From: Pseudomonadota bacterium
GTDB lineage: Bacteria; Pseudomonadota; Alphaproteobacteria; Rhizobiales; Rhizobiaceae
NCBI GenBank assembly: GCA_023387775.1
Contig: JAEWHN010000041.1
Location: forward strand, 1-32,492
DNA: 32,492 nucleotides
Direction of reading: 5' to 3'
The notes beneath the pieces were generated by a model. That model was given only the letters and a program-made list of their open reading frames with translations, did not search any database and was not told where the DNA came from. The position numbers and the translations under genes were made by a program. Below, piece by piece: positions 25,896-32,492 of this stretch. Positions within the stretch are counted from its first letter, which is position 1. Every line of letters begins with the position of its first letter.

Positions 25896-25949
25896 GCCAC
25901 CCCGCTGCCGGCCGGGGCCACCGCCGGGCAGCAAGACACACCCTCTCTG

Positions 25950-25974
25950 CCGCTCGCCTTTCGCGGGCGAGCGG
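25950..25974 (+). terminator. Candidate hairpin terminator after the HisA-like gene
   Basis: CCGCTCGCC (25950-25958) and GGCGAGCGG (25966-25974) form a perfect 9-bp GC-rich stem with a 7-nt loop, 54 nt after the HisA-like stop and between convergent genes. No T-run follows on either strand, so intrinsic termination is uncertain. The rest of 25896-26110 shows nothing else I can interpret. Confidence 0.5.
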
Positions 25975-26110
25975 ACCGACATAGCCAACCTCCCGAAGAA
26001 TCAGCGCGATGCTTCGGAAAGGAGCGTCAGAAACCCAGCATCTTCATCAACCGGCGCAACAGACCATCCGGCTCTGCAGAGGGTTTTATCTGTGCGGGGC
26101 TGTCTCTTGT

Positions 26111-26620
26111 CTATGAGGCTCCGAAGGGATGCTTGACCGAATCGCGCTTGGCGGTCGCCTCGGCTGCCGTCGGCGTGCCTTCGACGGCGCGCTGGATGGC
26201 TTCCTTCACGGCCTGATAGTTGAATTGCTGGATCTTGGCGTCGTCGCTGGCTTCCCAGTGGATGAACACGCCGACGCAGATGAAGACATCGTCGGCTTCC
26301 TCGGCGGGGATGATGCCTTCTGCGACGCTGTCCTGGACGGCCTTGGCCACGGCGAACTGGGCGGGGCCGAACATCTGCACCGCCTGCTTGGCGCCCTTGA
26401 TCGTGACCTTGTTGAAGAGGACGGTGTTGGGCTTGCAGGGAAGGTTGGGCGTAAGCACTGCCAGAAGCGTGGTGAAGCCGTCCTTGTTGTTGGTGAGCGC
26501 GTGACAGAACGCGGATTCGACCGGGCTCCCACGCGGGCCGATAAGCAAATCGACGTGCGCCACCTCGTTGCCGTCGCCGACCAGCGACTCACCGACCATG
26601 ACTTTATTGATCTTTGCCAT
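26111..26620 (-). CDS. fae: Formaldehyde-activating enzyme (Fae)
   Basis: A 169-residue enzyme that condenses formaldehyde with H4MPT to methylene-H4MPT, the entry of the C1 oxidation pathway. It matches the family throughout: MVGESLVGDGNEVAHVDLLIG with the conserved His22, ALTNNKDGFTTLLAVLTPN, FGPAQFAVAKAVQDSVAEG and CVGVFIHWEA. The frame opens upstream to 26662, but ATG 26620 (MAKINKV) has GGAGGAG ~7 nt upstream and is the family start. It is separated from the CitG-like gene by 174 nt holding a nested inverted repeat and tandem direct repeats. That fits a separate strong promoter, as Fae is usually very abundant. Confidence 0.97.
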   Translation of the reverse strand: MAKINKVMVGESLVGDGNEVAHVDLLIGPRGSPVESAFCHALTNNKDGFTTLLAVLTPNLPCKPNTVLFNKVTIKGAKQAVQMFGPAQFAVAKAVQDSVAEGIIPAEEADDVFICVGVFIHWEASDDAKIQQFNYQAVKEAIQRAVEGTPTAAEATAKRDSVKHPFGAS

Positions 26621-26632
26621 GCCAATTCTCCT

Positions 26633-26663
26633 CCAAGACACAATTTGGGTGCCAAGACACAAT
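26633..26663 (-). repeat. Tandem 12-bp direct repeat just upstream of fae
   Basis: CCAAGACACAAT occurs at 26633-26644 and again at 26652-26663, a 19-nt period, directly before the fae Shine-Dalgarno. In the direction of fae transcription each copy reads ATTGTGTCTTGG. With the flanking bases it looks like a short tandem duplication. It could be a two-site operator, or part of the 5' untranslated region affecting translation. The two exact matches are seen; function is not shown. Confidence 0.55.
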
Positions 26664-26708
26664 CATGGTGCCCATGGATGCCACTCACGAGCGGGCGCCC
26701 AATGGACA

Positions 26709-26758
26709 GCTATCCTTGTTGGCAGCGTCCGGAAAACCGGACCGGTTGGCTAGATAGC
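26709..26758 (-). terminator. Nested inverted repeat between the CitG-like gene and fae
   Basis: The inner stem is GTCCGG (26727-26732) with CCGGAC (26737-26742) and a 4-nt loop. The outer stem is GCTATC (26709-26714) with GATAGC (26753-26758). The inner stem lies ~53 nt after the CitG-like stop and ~107 nt before the fae start, in the 174-nt gap. On the - strand the loop is TTTT but no T-run follows. It may partly stop transcription from the upstream operon or act as an operator or leader structure for fae. Confidence 0.45.
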
Positions 26759-26794
26759 CGCGAAAGCCCTGCTTCCGCTGCGGAAATTCAAACA

Positions 26795-27652
26795 TCAACC
26801 CGGCGATTGCGCAAGGCGAGCCCCCAGATTGTGGACTAAAAGACAAGCAACGGTGAGGTCGGCCGAGGTGCCCGGATTGATGTCTGCGGCCTTGAGGCGC
26901 GCATCGAAGCCCAAAAGTACTTCGATGCGTGCATTTTCGTCTCTTGCCGCGTCAAAGCTACGCCGAACGGATGAGGCCTCCGCGCGTACAGCTTCGGCGA
27001 TCCCGGCCCCATGCTTGCGCAAGATATGGCTGTCGGGAAAGGCGGTCAGGAATTCCAGATAGGCGTGCACGGCCGGCCACATGCCGCTCTCGCCACGCGC
27101 GACGGCCGCCTCGAGCGCCGGCAGGCCCGCCTCGAAGATGTCGGCGAAGCCGGTCACATATTGGCGGGCGATGCGGTCGCGGTCCGAGGCCTCTTGCATG
27201 GCCTCGAGCAGCCCCGCCGTGGGGCGCTCATGCACATCGTGCCTAGATGCCTCGCCCAGGCCGCCGGGCGAGGCGAGCACAATCGCCTCGAATACCGCAG
27301 CGGTGTCGTCGAGGTCGATGGCAGCGAGCACTCGCCGCAGGTTGGCGCGCAGGTCAGCGTCTTCCATCGCCGCCGCCGCTGCAAGCGGCGCGCAGAGCAG
27401 GAGGATGCCGAGATTGGTGTTGGTGCCGACGGCATCGCGCGTGGCGCGCACCGCTTCGCGGATGCGCAGGCCGAGCGAAAGCTCGGGATCGGTAAGCGGC
27501 GCCGAGGAGACCCGCGCGCTGGCCAAAAACTGCTCCGTCGTCATGCGGTGCCCGTCGGCGAAGCGGTGCACATTGCCCGGCTTCAGCGCCTCGATCTCCT
27601 GACGGCAGGCGTCCTCATAGGAGGCGCGGATGATTTCGCGGGCGATTGTCAT
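26795..27652 (-). CDS. CitG-like (triphosphoribosyl-dephospho-CoA synthase family) protein of the H4MPT cluster
   Basis: A 285-residue all-helical protein of the CitG/MdcB family. Recognisable blocks are EALKPGNVHRFADGHRMTTEQF (~22-43, corresponding to the CitG KPGLVDR.N region), VGTNTNLGILLLCAPLA and NPGTSADLTVACLLV at the C-terminus. CitG proper makes the citrate-lyase prosthetic group from ATP and dephospho-CoA. No citrate or malonate lyase genes are nearby, and homologues are regular members of H4MPT gene clusters, so a related triphosphoribosyl or adenosine transfer in cofactor synthesis is likely; the substrate is unknown. The ATG overlaps the ATP-grasp stop by 4 nt. Confidence 0.82.
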   Translation of the reverse strand: MTIAREIIRASYEDACRQEIEALKPGNVHRFADGHRMTTEQFLASARVSSAPLTDPELSLGLRIREAVRATRDAVGTNTNLGILLLCAPLAAAAAMEDADLRANLRRVLAAIDLDDTAAVFEAIVLASPGGLGEASRHDVHERPTAGLLEAMQEASDRDRIARQYVTGFADIFEAGLPALEAAVARGESGMWPAVHAYLEFLTAFPDSHILRKHGAGIAEAVRAEASSVRRSFDAARDENARIEVLLGFDARLKAADINPGTSADLTVACLLVHNLGARLAQSPG

Positions 27653-28602
27653 ATGCGCACTGCCGCCGTGCCTTCGGCCGCAGGTGCGTTTTCAACCAGC
27701 GTCAGCGCCGGGCGGCCATGCGCGGCCTCCACCAGGGCTCCGGCAATGGCGTCGGCTATGCTGACCTGCGCCACCGATTGCAGGCCCGACCAGGCCGGCA
27801 TGCTGTTGACCTCGAGCACGAAGTGGCGTCCGTCTGCGTCGGCCACGATGTCCACCCCGGCAAAGGCGGTGCCCACGGCCGCGGCCGCGGCCAGCGCCAG
27901 CGTCTCAAGCCCGGTGTCCGCTCCCGCGATGTGCTCGGGCGTGGCGCCGCGGTTGACGTTGGTGATCCAGTCCTCGCCGCGCCGCGCCATCATGGCCACC
28001 ACCCGGCCGGCGCAGACGAAGACGCGATAGTCGCGGAAGGGTGGGCCGGCGCGCGCGACATAGCGCTGGAGATAGTAGACCCCGTTGATCTCCTCTTCGC
28101 CGGGCAGGTCGGCCACGTCGCGGATCAGCCGGATGCCGCGGCCCTGCGCACCGAACAGCGGCTTCAGCACCAGCGGCCCCGATGCCGCCTCGCGGGCGAT
28201 GACAGCCTCCGCCGCCGCCAGTCCTTCCATGGCGAAAGTGGCTGGGGTGGGCAGGCCGGCCCGGTGCAGCAGGAAGGTGGTGGTCGACTTGTCGACGCAG
28301 TTCTCTATCGCCTTGGCCGAATTCCAGACCGGCACGCCAAGCCCGCCCAGCGCGTGCAGCACGCCGAGCCGGCGCGTGATCGCCTCGAACGAGCCGGCCG
28401 AGATCGAGCGTACGAGAACGGCGTCGGGCAGCGATCCGTCCTCGAAGCCTGGAATGGCGAGGCCCGAAGGGCTTTCCGTGTCGAAGCCAACGGCGGAGAG
28501 CGAAGCCGTGATGGTCTCGCAGCCGCGCCGCCGGATGGCCGCAACCACGCTGCGGGACTGCGCGCCTGAATTGTCGTTGAGGATGAGTATCCTTGTCTTC
28601 AC
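27649..28602 (-). CDS. RimK-type ATP-grasp ligase of the H4MPT cluster (MptN-like)
   Basis: A 317-residue ATP-grasp protein of the RimK type. It has VDKSTTTFLLHRAGLPTPATF (central region), Lys147 in LVLKPLFGAQGRG with the glycine-rich loop (151-156), DYRVFVCAGRVVAMM, and the Mg-binding Glu264 and Asn266 in EVNSMPAW. The closest characterised relatives are MptN and CofF of methanogens, which add glutamate to H4MPT and F420. Here it may attach an amino acid to the pterin cofactor or build the glutamate chain of methylofuran. It starts 6 nt after the mch stop and overlaps the CitG-like gene by 4 nt. Confidence 0.82.
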   Translation of the reverse strand: MKTRILILNDNSGAQSRSVVAAIRRRGCETITASLSAVGFDTESPSGLAIPGFEDGSLPDAVLVRSISAGSFEAITRRLGVLHALGGLGVPVWNSAKAIENCVDKSTTTFLLHRAGLPTPATFAMEGLAAAEAVIAREAASGPLVLKPLFGAQGRGIRLIRDVADLPGEEEINGVYYLQRYVARAGPPFRDYRVFVCAGRVVAMMARRGEDWITNVNRGATPEHIAGADTGLETLALAAAAAVGTAFAGVDIVADADGRHFVLEVNSMPAWSGLQSVAQVSIADAIAGALVEAAHGRPALTLVENAPAAEGTAAVRI

Positions 28603-28608
28603 GCGCTT

Positions 28609-29565
28609 CTAGCCCAGGCTCTTTTCCAGCATCGCCAGGTCACGGCTGCCGTTGCGGAAAGTATCCCCGGTCTCGATCGCCGTCACGATGACCTCGGCCG
28701 GGCTGAACAGCAGCGGGTCGATGGCATAAAAATCGCCCTTGAAGTGCTTGAAGACCTCGGCAAAGGGGCGGCCATGATCGCGGGAGGCGCTGCTCGGCAT
28801 GTTTTCGGCCAGGGCACGAGCATCGCTTGCCGACCCGCGCACGAAAAGCTGCACCAGCCCACCATAGATGATGGCGTCGTTGGTGCGGCCCATCGCGGTC
28901 AGGAAATCGGGATGCGGCGCGGGAATGGGGGCCGTGCCGACGCCGTCGACAATGTTGTCGAGCGGGAACTTGAGATCGTTGGCCTTGTGCAGGGCGACCT
29001 CCAGCACGCGGCTGACGATCTGCACGCAGCCGGCGATGCTCTGCGTCGGCGCGTAGACGAATGTGAGGTTTTCCGGCGCGAGCGCCGTGGCCGCAGCCAC
29101 CTTTTCGACTACGGCGGCGGGCGGCGGCGTGGCGGTTTCCAGAACGATCACGCTCTGCGTCGCCTTTTCGCGGTAGGAGAGGGTGGAAAACAGCGGCTCG
29201 ACATGCGCCAGCACGCGCACGGGGCCGGAACCCATGGCGAAGTATTTGCCGCTGGAGAGGTTCCAGCCGGCATATTGGCTGGCAAGGCAGGCAAGCACCG
29301 GCTGCGAGGAGCGCACCTCGACATTGAGCGGCCATTTCCCGGCCGCGAAGTTCATGGCCGTCGAAAGCGTGCCCAGCCCGCCCATCGTGGCCTCGGCCAT
29401 GCGCAGGCCCGCCTCGATGCTGCCGAGGGCGTTGGCGCCTGCGTCGATCAGGCGTTCGCCCAGCGGGCCGGTGGAAACCGAAACGCGCAGGCGCTCGGCA
29501 TCGTCGACCATGCCCTGCGCGATGCGGGCGGCGTTGTCGTTGAGAAACGCGGAACCGTCTTTCAT
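28609..29565 (-). CDS. mch: Methenyl-H4MPT cyclohydrolase (Mch)
   Basis: A 318-residue enzyme hydrolysing methenyl-H4MPT to formyl-H4MPT, the step after MtdB. Family segments include LNDNAARIAQGMVDDAERLRV, EAGLRMAEATMGGLG, WPLNVEVRSSQPVLACLASQYAGW, KYFAMGSGPVR, and TQSIAGCVQIVSRVLEVALHK. The start is ATG 29565 (MKDGSAFLND) with GGAGG at 6 nt spacing; the frame also opens from a TTG at 29583 but lacks support. It overlaps the upstream ATP-grasp gene by 4 nt (ATGA) and is followed by the second ATP-grasp gene after 6 nt. Confidence 0.96.
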   Translation of the reverse strand: MKDGSAFLNDNAARIAQGMVDDAERLRVSVSTGPLGERLIDAGANALGSIEAGLRMAEATMGGLGTLSTAMNFAAGKWPLNVEVRSSQPVLACLASQYAGWNLSSGKYFAMGSGPVRVLAHVEPLFSTLSYREKATQSVIVLETATPPPAAVVEKVAAATALAPENLTFVYAPTQSIAGCVQIVSRVLEVALHKANDLKFPLDNIVDGVGTAPIPAPHPDFLTAMGRTNDAIIYGGLVQLFVRGSASDARALAENMPSSASRDHGRPFAEVFKHFKGDFYAIDPLLFSPAEVIVTAIETGDTFRNGSRDLAMLEKSLG

Positions 29566-30695
29566 GGTCGGCCTCCATTCCAATGGTGCTGTAGTGCTTG
29601 TTGACGTTTGGCGAGCGTCCGCCGTGCCGCTTCGGCGCTGGGGCCGCGCGCGAAGATGGTGCAGACCGGATCACCCGCCTCCAGCACGGTGCCGGCAGAC
29701 TGGCGGTCGGCGACCCATTCGGGCCAGGCGATGGCTGGGAAGCTGTCCACCGGCCGGTCGGCATAGGCGATCGTCGCGGCCATGCAATCGGCAAAGCGCG
29801 GCAGGCGATAGGGCTCGCCGCGTGAGGCACGAATGTGCGCCTTCATGAGCGGGGCGTCATCAGCATCGAATATGTCGAGCGTGGCGCCCGGGCGCGGGTT
29901 GATCTCGAGAAGATGGTAGCCGTCGGCGTTGCGGATCAGGTCCGCGCTGCACAGGCCGACGAGGCCGGCGCGGCGGGTGAGCGCAGTGAGCCAGCCGCCG
30001 ATCGTTGCAGCGTTCGCCCGGTCGAAGCGGCGCAGCCGCACCGCACCGCCATAGCGGTAGGGCGCATCCGGGGCAGGCGACAGGAACTGGCGACTGAAGC
30101 CGACGATGCGCGCGGAATTGCCGTCGCCCACGAACAGGGCCGAAACGCTCGCGCCGGCGATGCGGCGCTGGAAGTAGCGGCCGGCCCGCGCCGCATCGCC
30201 ATTGGCGCGGCGGATGTGGGTTCCGCCCGCGCCGCCGTCGCGCTTGACCAGCCAGTTTTCAGGATCGGCAGGCGGCTCGCGCCGCAGCGCCGGATGCGGA
30301 ATGCCGAGTTCCGCGCAGTCGGTGGCGAAGGTTTCGGGGTCCTTCACGCGGCGGATCGCCTCGCCGCCACAGCCCGCGAGGGGAAAGCGCCGGGCAATTG
30401 CATCGATGAGGTCGGGCTGGCGCTCGAAGCCGGAGCCGCAGACAACCGCGACCGGCTGATCGGCCCCGGCAAGCTGAGCCAGCGTGTCCACGATCGCGCC
30501 CGCATCTATGCCGTTGTGCAGGTCGCCCGGCAGCATGGCTGCGCGGTCCGCCAGTGCGCGCGTGTCATCATCGCAGAACAGGTCGGCCACGAGGGCACGG
30601 TAGCCTGCCCGCCGTGCAGCGGCGGCCAATGCGCGGCCGGATATCGCCGCAATGAGAACGGCGGCCCCGGAACTATTTTGCGATCTCGCGGGCAA
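29562..30695 (-). CDS. ATP-grasp protein of unknown substrate in the H4MPT cluster
   Basis: A ~377-residue ATP-grasp-fold protein. An N-terminal Rossmann-like region (VLIAAISGRALAAAARRAGYRALVADLF) is followed by VVCGSGFERQPDLIDAI, Lys in WLVKRDGGAGGTHIR (the ATP-binding loop), and a metal site in LLEINPRPGATLDIFD. It is found between mtdB and mch in H4MPT clusters of methylotrophs; its substrate is unknown to me. The only credible start is a TTG at 30695, overlapping mtdB by 23 nt with AGGA ~11 nt upstream. A start farther downstream would cut the first beta strand. It overlaps mch by 4 nt. Confidence 0.8.
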   Translation of the reverse strand: MPARSQNSSGAAVLIAAISGRALAAAARRAGYRALVADLFCDDDTRALADRAAMLPGDLHNGIDAGAIVDTLAQLAGADQPVAVVCGSGFERQPDLIDAIARRFPLAGCGGEAIRRVKDPETFATDCAELGIPHPALRREPPADPENWLVKRDGGAGGTHIRRANGDAARAGRYFQRRIAGASVSALFVGDGNSARIVGFSRQFLSPAPDAPYRYGGAVRLRRFDRANAATIGGWLTALTRRAGLVGLCSADLIRNADGYHLLEINPRPGATLDIFDADDAPLMKAHIRASRGEPYRLPRFADCMAATIAYADRPVDSFPAIAWPEWVADRQSAGTVLEAGDPVCTIFARGPSAEAARRTLAKRQQALQHHWNGGRP

Positions 30696-31569
30696 GGGAA
30701 AATGCGTCCTGAAAATCGAATGCGACCGCCTTATCGGCTTCTATCATCTTTTGGAACAGACCGAATTCGGTCTTGTACTTGACGCCGCCGATGGCCAACG
30801 GACCGATACCGACAGCCTTCGTCGCTTCGATCGGGTCGCCATTGGCGTTGACCGACACGCCTTCGATGCCGGCCGGCGGCACGGCATTGACGTCGGCGGC
30901 GATGAGCAGGTCGCCGCCTGCGGCAAGCACATCGCGCGAAAGCACCTGCACGCCGGCCTTGGCGGCGCAAAGCACCACCTCGTTTGCGCTTACGGCTGCG
31001 GCCTTCTTGTCCTCGCTGGAGCCGTCGACCGGCGTGACTTCCACGCCGAAGCGGGCCTGCATGTCGCCCGCGATCTTGCGCACGCGCTCGATGCCGTCAT
31101 GGCCGACGAGCGTGACCTTGGCGCCTTCCCGCGCCGCGATGACCGCGGTGCAGAAGCCGACCACGCCAGTGGCGCCGAACACGGCGATGCGCGTGTCCTT
31201 CAGGCCGCGGCTGAATTTCGTTGCGAGCAGCTTCTCGACCTTGGCCACCATGGCGGCGGCGGTGGTGAAGGAGCCGGCCGGATCGGCGAAGACCGAGACC
31301 TTGAATGGCGGCACCATCGCCTTCCTGGCCGCATCGAACATGTCCAGCGCCAGCGGTGCATCCTTGCCGGCGATGAAGATGCCCGTGTCGACCCCGGCGT
31401 CCGGCGGGCGGGAGAAGATCGCGTCCTGCACCAGGCCGGTGACCTCGTTGAGGCTGACGTCGACGTAGGGCACGACCGCATCGAAGCCGGCGTCGAGCGC
31501 CATGTTGACGTCGAAGGGGCTCATGTGCTTGAGGGGCGTGAGCATGTGCAGGATGTGTTTGCGGGCCAT
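30673..31569 (-). CDS. mtdB: NAD(P)-dependent methylene-H4MPT dehydrogenase (MtdB)
   Basis: A 298-residue dehydrogenase oxidising methylene-H4MPT to methenyl-H4MPT with NAD(P). It has an N-terminal substrate domain (MSPFDVNMALDAGFDAVVPY, ~16-35) and a Rossmann domain with GATGVVG (132-138), LVGHDGIERV and AADVNAVPPAG. Overall it matches MtdB rather than the H4F-linked MtdA, and its genomic place next to mch supports this. The frame opens far upstream, but ATG 31569 (MARKHILHML) has AGGAAGG at 7 nt. It lies 55 nt after the mptG stop. Confidence 0.95.
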   Translation of the reverse strand: MARKHILHMLTPLKHMSPFDVNMALDAGFDAVVPYVDVSLNEVTGLVQDAIFSRPPDAGVDTGIFIAGKDAPLALDMFDAARKAMVPPFKVSVFADPAGSFTTAAAMVAKVEKLLATKFSRGLKDTRIAVFGATGVVGFCTAVIAAREGAKVTLVGHDGIERVRKIAGDMQARFGVEVTPVDGSSEDKKAAAVSANEVVLCAAKAGVQVLSRDVLAAGGDLLIAADVNAVPPAGIEGVSVNANGDPIEATKAVGIGPLAIGGVKYKTEFGLFQKMIEADKAVAFDFQDAFSLAREIAK

Positions 31570-31624
31570 GACTGCCTTCCTGAACTGGGAGTGAGGAGCC
31601 CGACCTGTCCGGGCGTCCGTTGGT

Positions 31625-32492
31625 CTAGCTGCCGACGAGGTCCAGCGCCGACGTGCTTGTTCCGGCCCCCGAATTGCGGCCCCGTACGATCCTCGTTTCA
31701 ATGCCTTCCGGCAGCGGGCCGGCCTTCTCGACGATCGAATGCACTTGCGCCGCCGGTGCAAAGCCGAAGCCGGTCGGGCCCCATGAGCTCTGGCCGATGC
31801 CGACCGCGCCGGCTTCTGCCAGCCTGTGCGCGACCGCTTCCACGCGCTTGCTGGTGAAGACGCCGCCCTGGGCCGGCGCGAAATAGGCGCCGATGAGGGC
31901 CTGGATGGCGGTTATGGCCGCGCCGAATGCCGGCAGGTCACGCTCGACCAGCGCAGGCATCACGCCCATCAGCACATTGCGGCAGATCTCGCCGGCGCTG
32001 GCGGCGGGGAAGGGCGGCAGCGCGCGGAAAGCCTCGATCTCGTCCGTTCCGTAGATGCCGTTCTTGCCGGCCTCCAGAACCAGGATGACGCGCCAGTCTT
32101 CAGGGAAAGGCAGGCGCGCTATCACCGGCGGCTGCTTGCCGCTGTCGTCCTTGCCGGCATCGACGATCAGCCCGCCGCTTTCGAAGCTGGCGATGCCGAT
32201 GCCCGAGCGCTCGCCTCGGCCAAGCAGAATTGCATCGGCGGCGGTGTCCAGCGGCAACTGGTGCAGGGTGCGCAGCGCCGCCGCCACGGCAATGGCGATC
32301 TGCGTGCCGGAGCCCAAGCCGGCATGGGGCGGAATGGCACGCTCGATGACCAGCCGGTGCGGCGTGCGGATGCCGAGATGCTGCGAGAGCTGCTTCAGGT
32401 GTTCGGCGGCGCGTGCGGCATCGGGGCCTTCCGCGCTGGTTTCACGGGCGTGCGACAGGGTGACGACCGTTTCCGGCTCGCTCAACGGCAGG
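31625..32492 (-). CDS. mptG: Beta-ribofuranosylaminobenzene 5'-phosphate synthase (MptG), N-terminus cut off by window end
   Basis: This is the C-terminal ~289 residues of a GHMP-kinase-fold enzyme that joins PRPP and 4-aminobenzoate, releasing CO2 and diphosphate, to make beta-RFAP. This is the first committed step of H4MPT synthesis. The GHMP loop is IPPHAGLGSGTQIAIAVA, followed by GRGERSGIGIASFESGGLIVDAG and the C-terminal GQSSWGPTGFGF. The frame is open to base 32492, so a TTG at 32485 is not the real start. About 35-45 residues, including the family N-terminus, are missing. In M. extorquens the orf4 product has this role. It is the first visible gene of the mptG-mtdB-mch operon. Confidence 0.93.
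   Translation of the reverse strand, partial: LPLSEPETVVTLSHARETSAEGPDAARAAEHLKQLSQHLGIRTPHRLVIERAIPPHAGLGSGTQIAIAVAAALRTLHQLPLDTAADAILLGRGERSGIGIASFESGGLIVDAGKDDSGKQPPVIARLPFPEDWRVILVLEAGKNGIYGTDEIEAFRALPPFPAASAGEICRNVLMGVMPALVERDLPAFGAAITAIQALIGAYFAPAQGGVFTSKRVEAVAHRLAEAGAVGIGQSSWGPTGFGFAPAAQVHSIVEKAGPLPEGIETRIVRGRNSGAGTSTSALDLVGS

Noticed and set aside
26795..27652. Reading the CitG-like gene as part of a citrate lyase system
   Set aside because: No citC/D/E/F or malonate decarboxylase genes are present; all neighbours are H4MPT genes.

Overview
The window is GC-rich, densely packed DNA that looks like the chromosome of an alphaproteobacterium of the order Hyphomicrobiales (Rhizobiales), of the Mesorhizobium/Aminobacter/Xanthobacter kind. 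The reasons are a red-type (form IC) RuBisCO with its activase CbbX, bacterial tetrahydromethanopterin (H4MPT) genes, and small palindromic intergenic repeats of the sort common in rhizobia. This placement is inferred from gene content, not from a phylogeny. I see no rRNA, tRNA, CRISPR array, phage gene or transposase.

Layout from left to right. (1) 1-2782, + strand: the end of an amino-sugar operon, with a 5'-truncated GntR/UTRA regulator, a SIS-domain glucosamine-6-phosphate deaminase and nagA. (2) 2783-3100: a gene-free stretch with palindromic repeat sequence between convergent operons. (3) 3101-13042, - strand: a nine-gene Calvin-Benson-Bassham operon transcribed cbbF-cbbP-cbbT-cbbG-cbbA-cbbL-cbbS-cbbX-rpe, divergent from cbbR (13162-14115, +). 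The shared cbbR/cbbF gap holds a 7-bp inverted repeat. Hairpin-rich repeats lie in the cbbL-cbbS and cbbS-cbbX gaps. (4) 14120-19219, - strand: a six-gene operon of the 'PQQ-dependent alcohol dehydrogenase ABC system' type: periplasmic binding protein, secreted beta-propeller, secreted cupredoxin-like protein without copper ligands, ABC ATPase, ABC-2 permease and a secreted helical protein of unknown function. (5) 19640-24029, + strand: five tightly overlapping cofactor genes, namely an MfnB-FolB fusion, an MfnE-like amino-acid kinase, an archaeal-type dihydromethanopterin reductase (DmrB/AfpA), a dihydropteroate-synthase-like protein and a DUF447 protein. (6) 24099-25895: an MfnF/OrfY-like ASKHA protein (-) divergent from a HisA-like TIM barrel (+). 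(7) 26111-32492, - strand: mptG (beta-RFAP synthase, cut by the window edge), mtdB, an ATP-grasp protein, mch, a second ATP-grasp protein, a CitG-like protein, and fae.

How the parts fit. Fae condenses formaldehyde with H4MPT, MtdB oxidises methylene-H4MPT and Mch hydrolyses methenyl-H4MPT. The Fhc formyltransferase/hydrolase complex is needed next and is not in the window; it requires methanofuran/methylofuran, which MfnB, MfnE and MfnF would help make. The other cluster genes build the pterin cofactor. C1 units oxidised to CO2 could then be refixed by the CBB operon. PQQ alcohol dehydrogenases are a usual source of formaldehyde, so the PQQ-linked ABC operon between the two blocks fits. The window therefore reads as a C1-oxidation plus CO2-fixation region of an autotrophic methylotroph.

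The least understood part is the PQQ-associated operon, which pairs a periplasmic binding protein (an import hallmark) with an ABC-2 permease (an export-type fold). The MfnB-FolB fusion and the HisA-like and CitG-like genes in a cofactor cluster are the next most interesting items.
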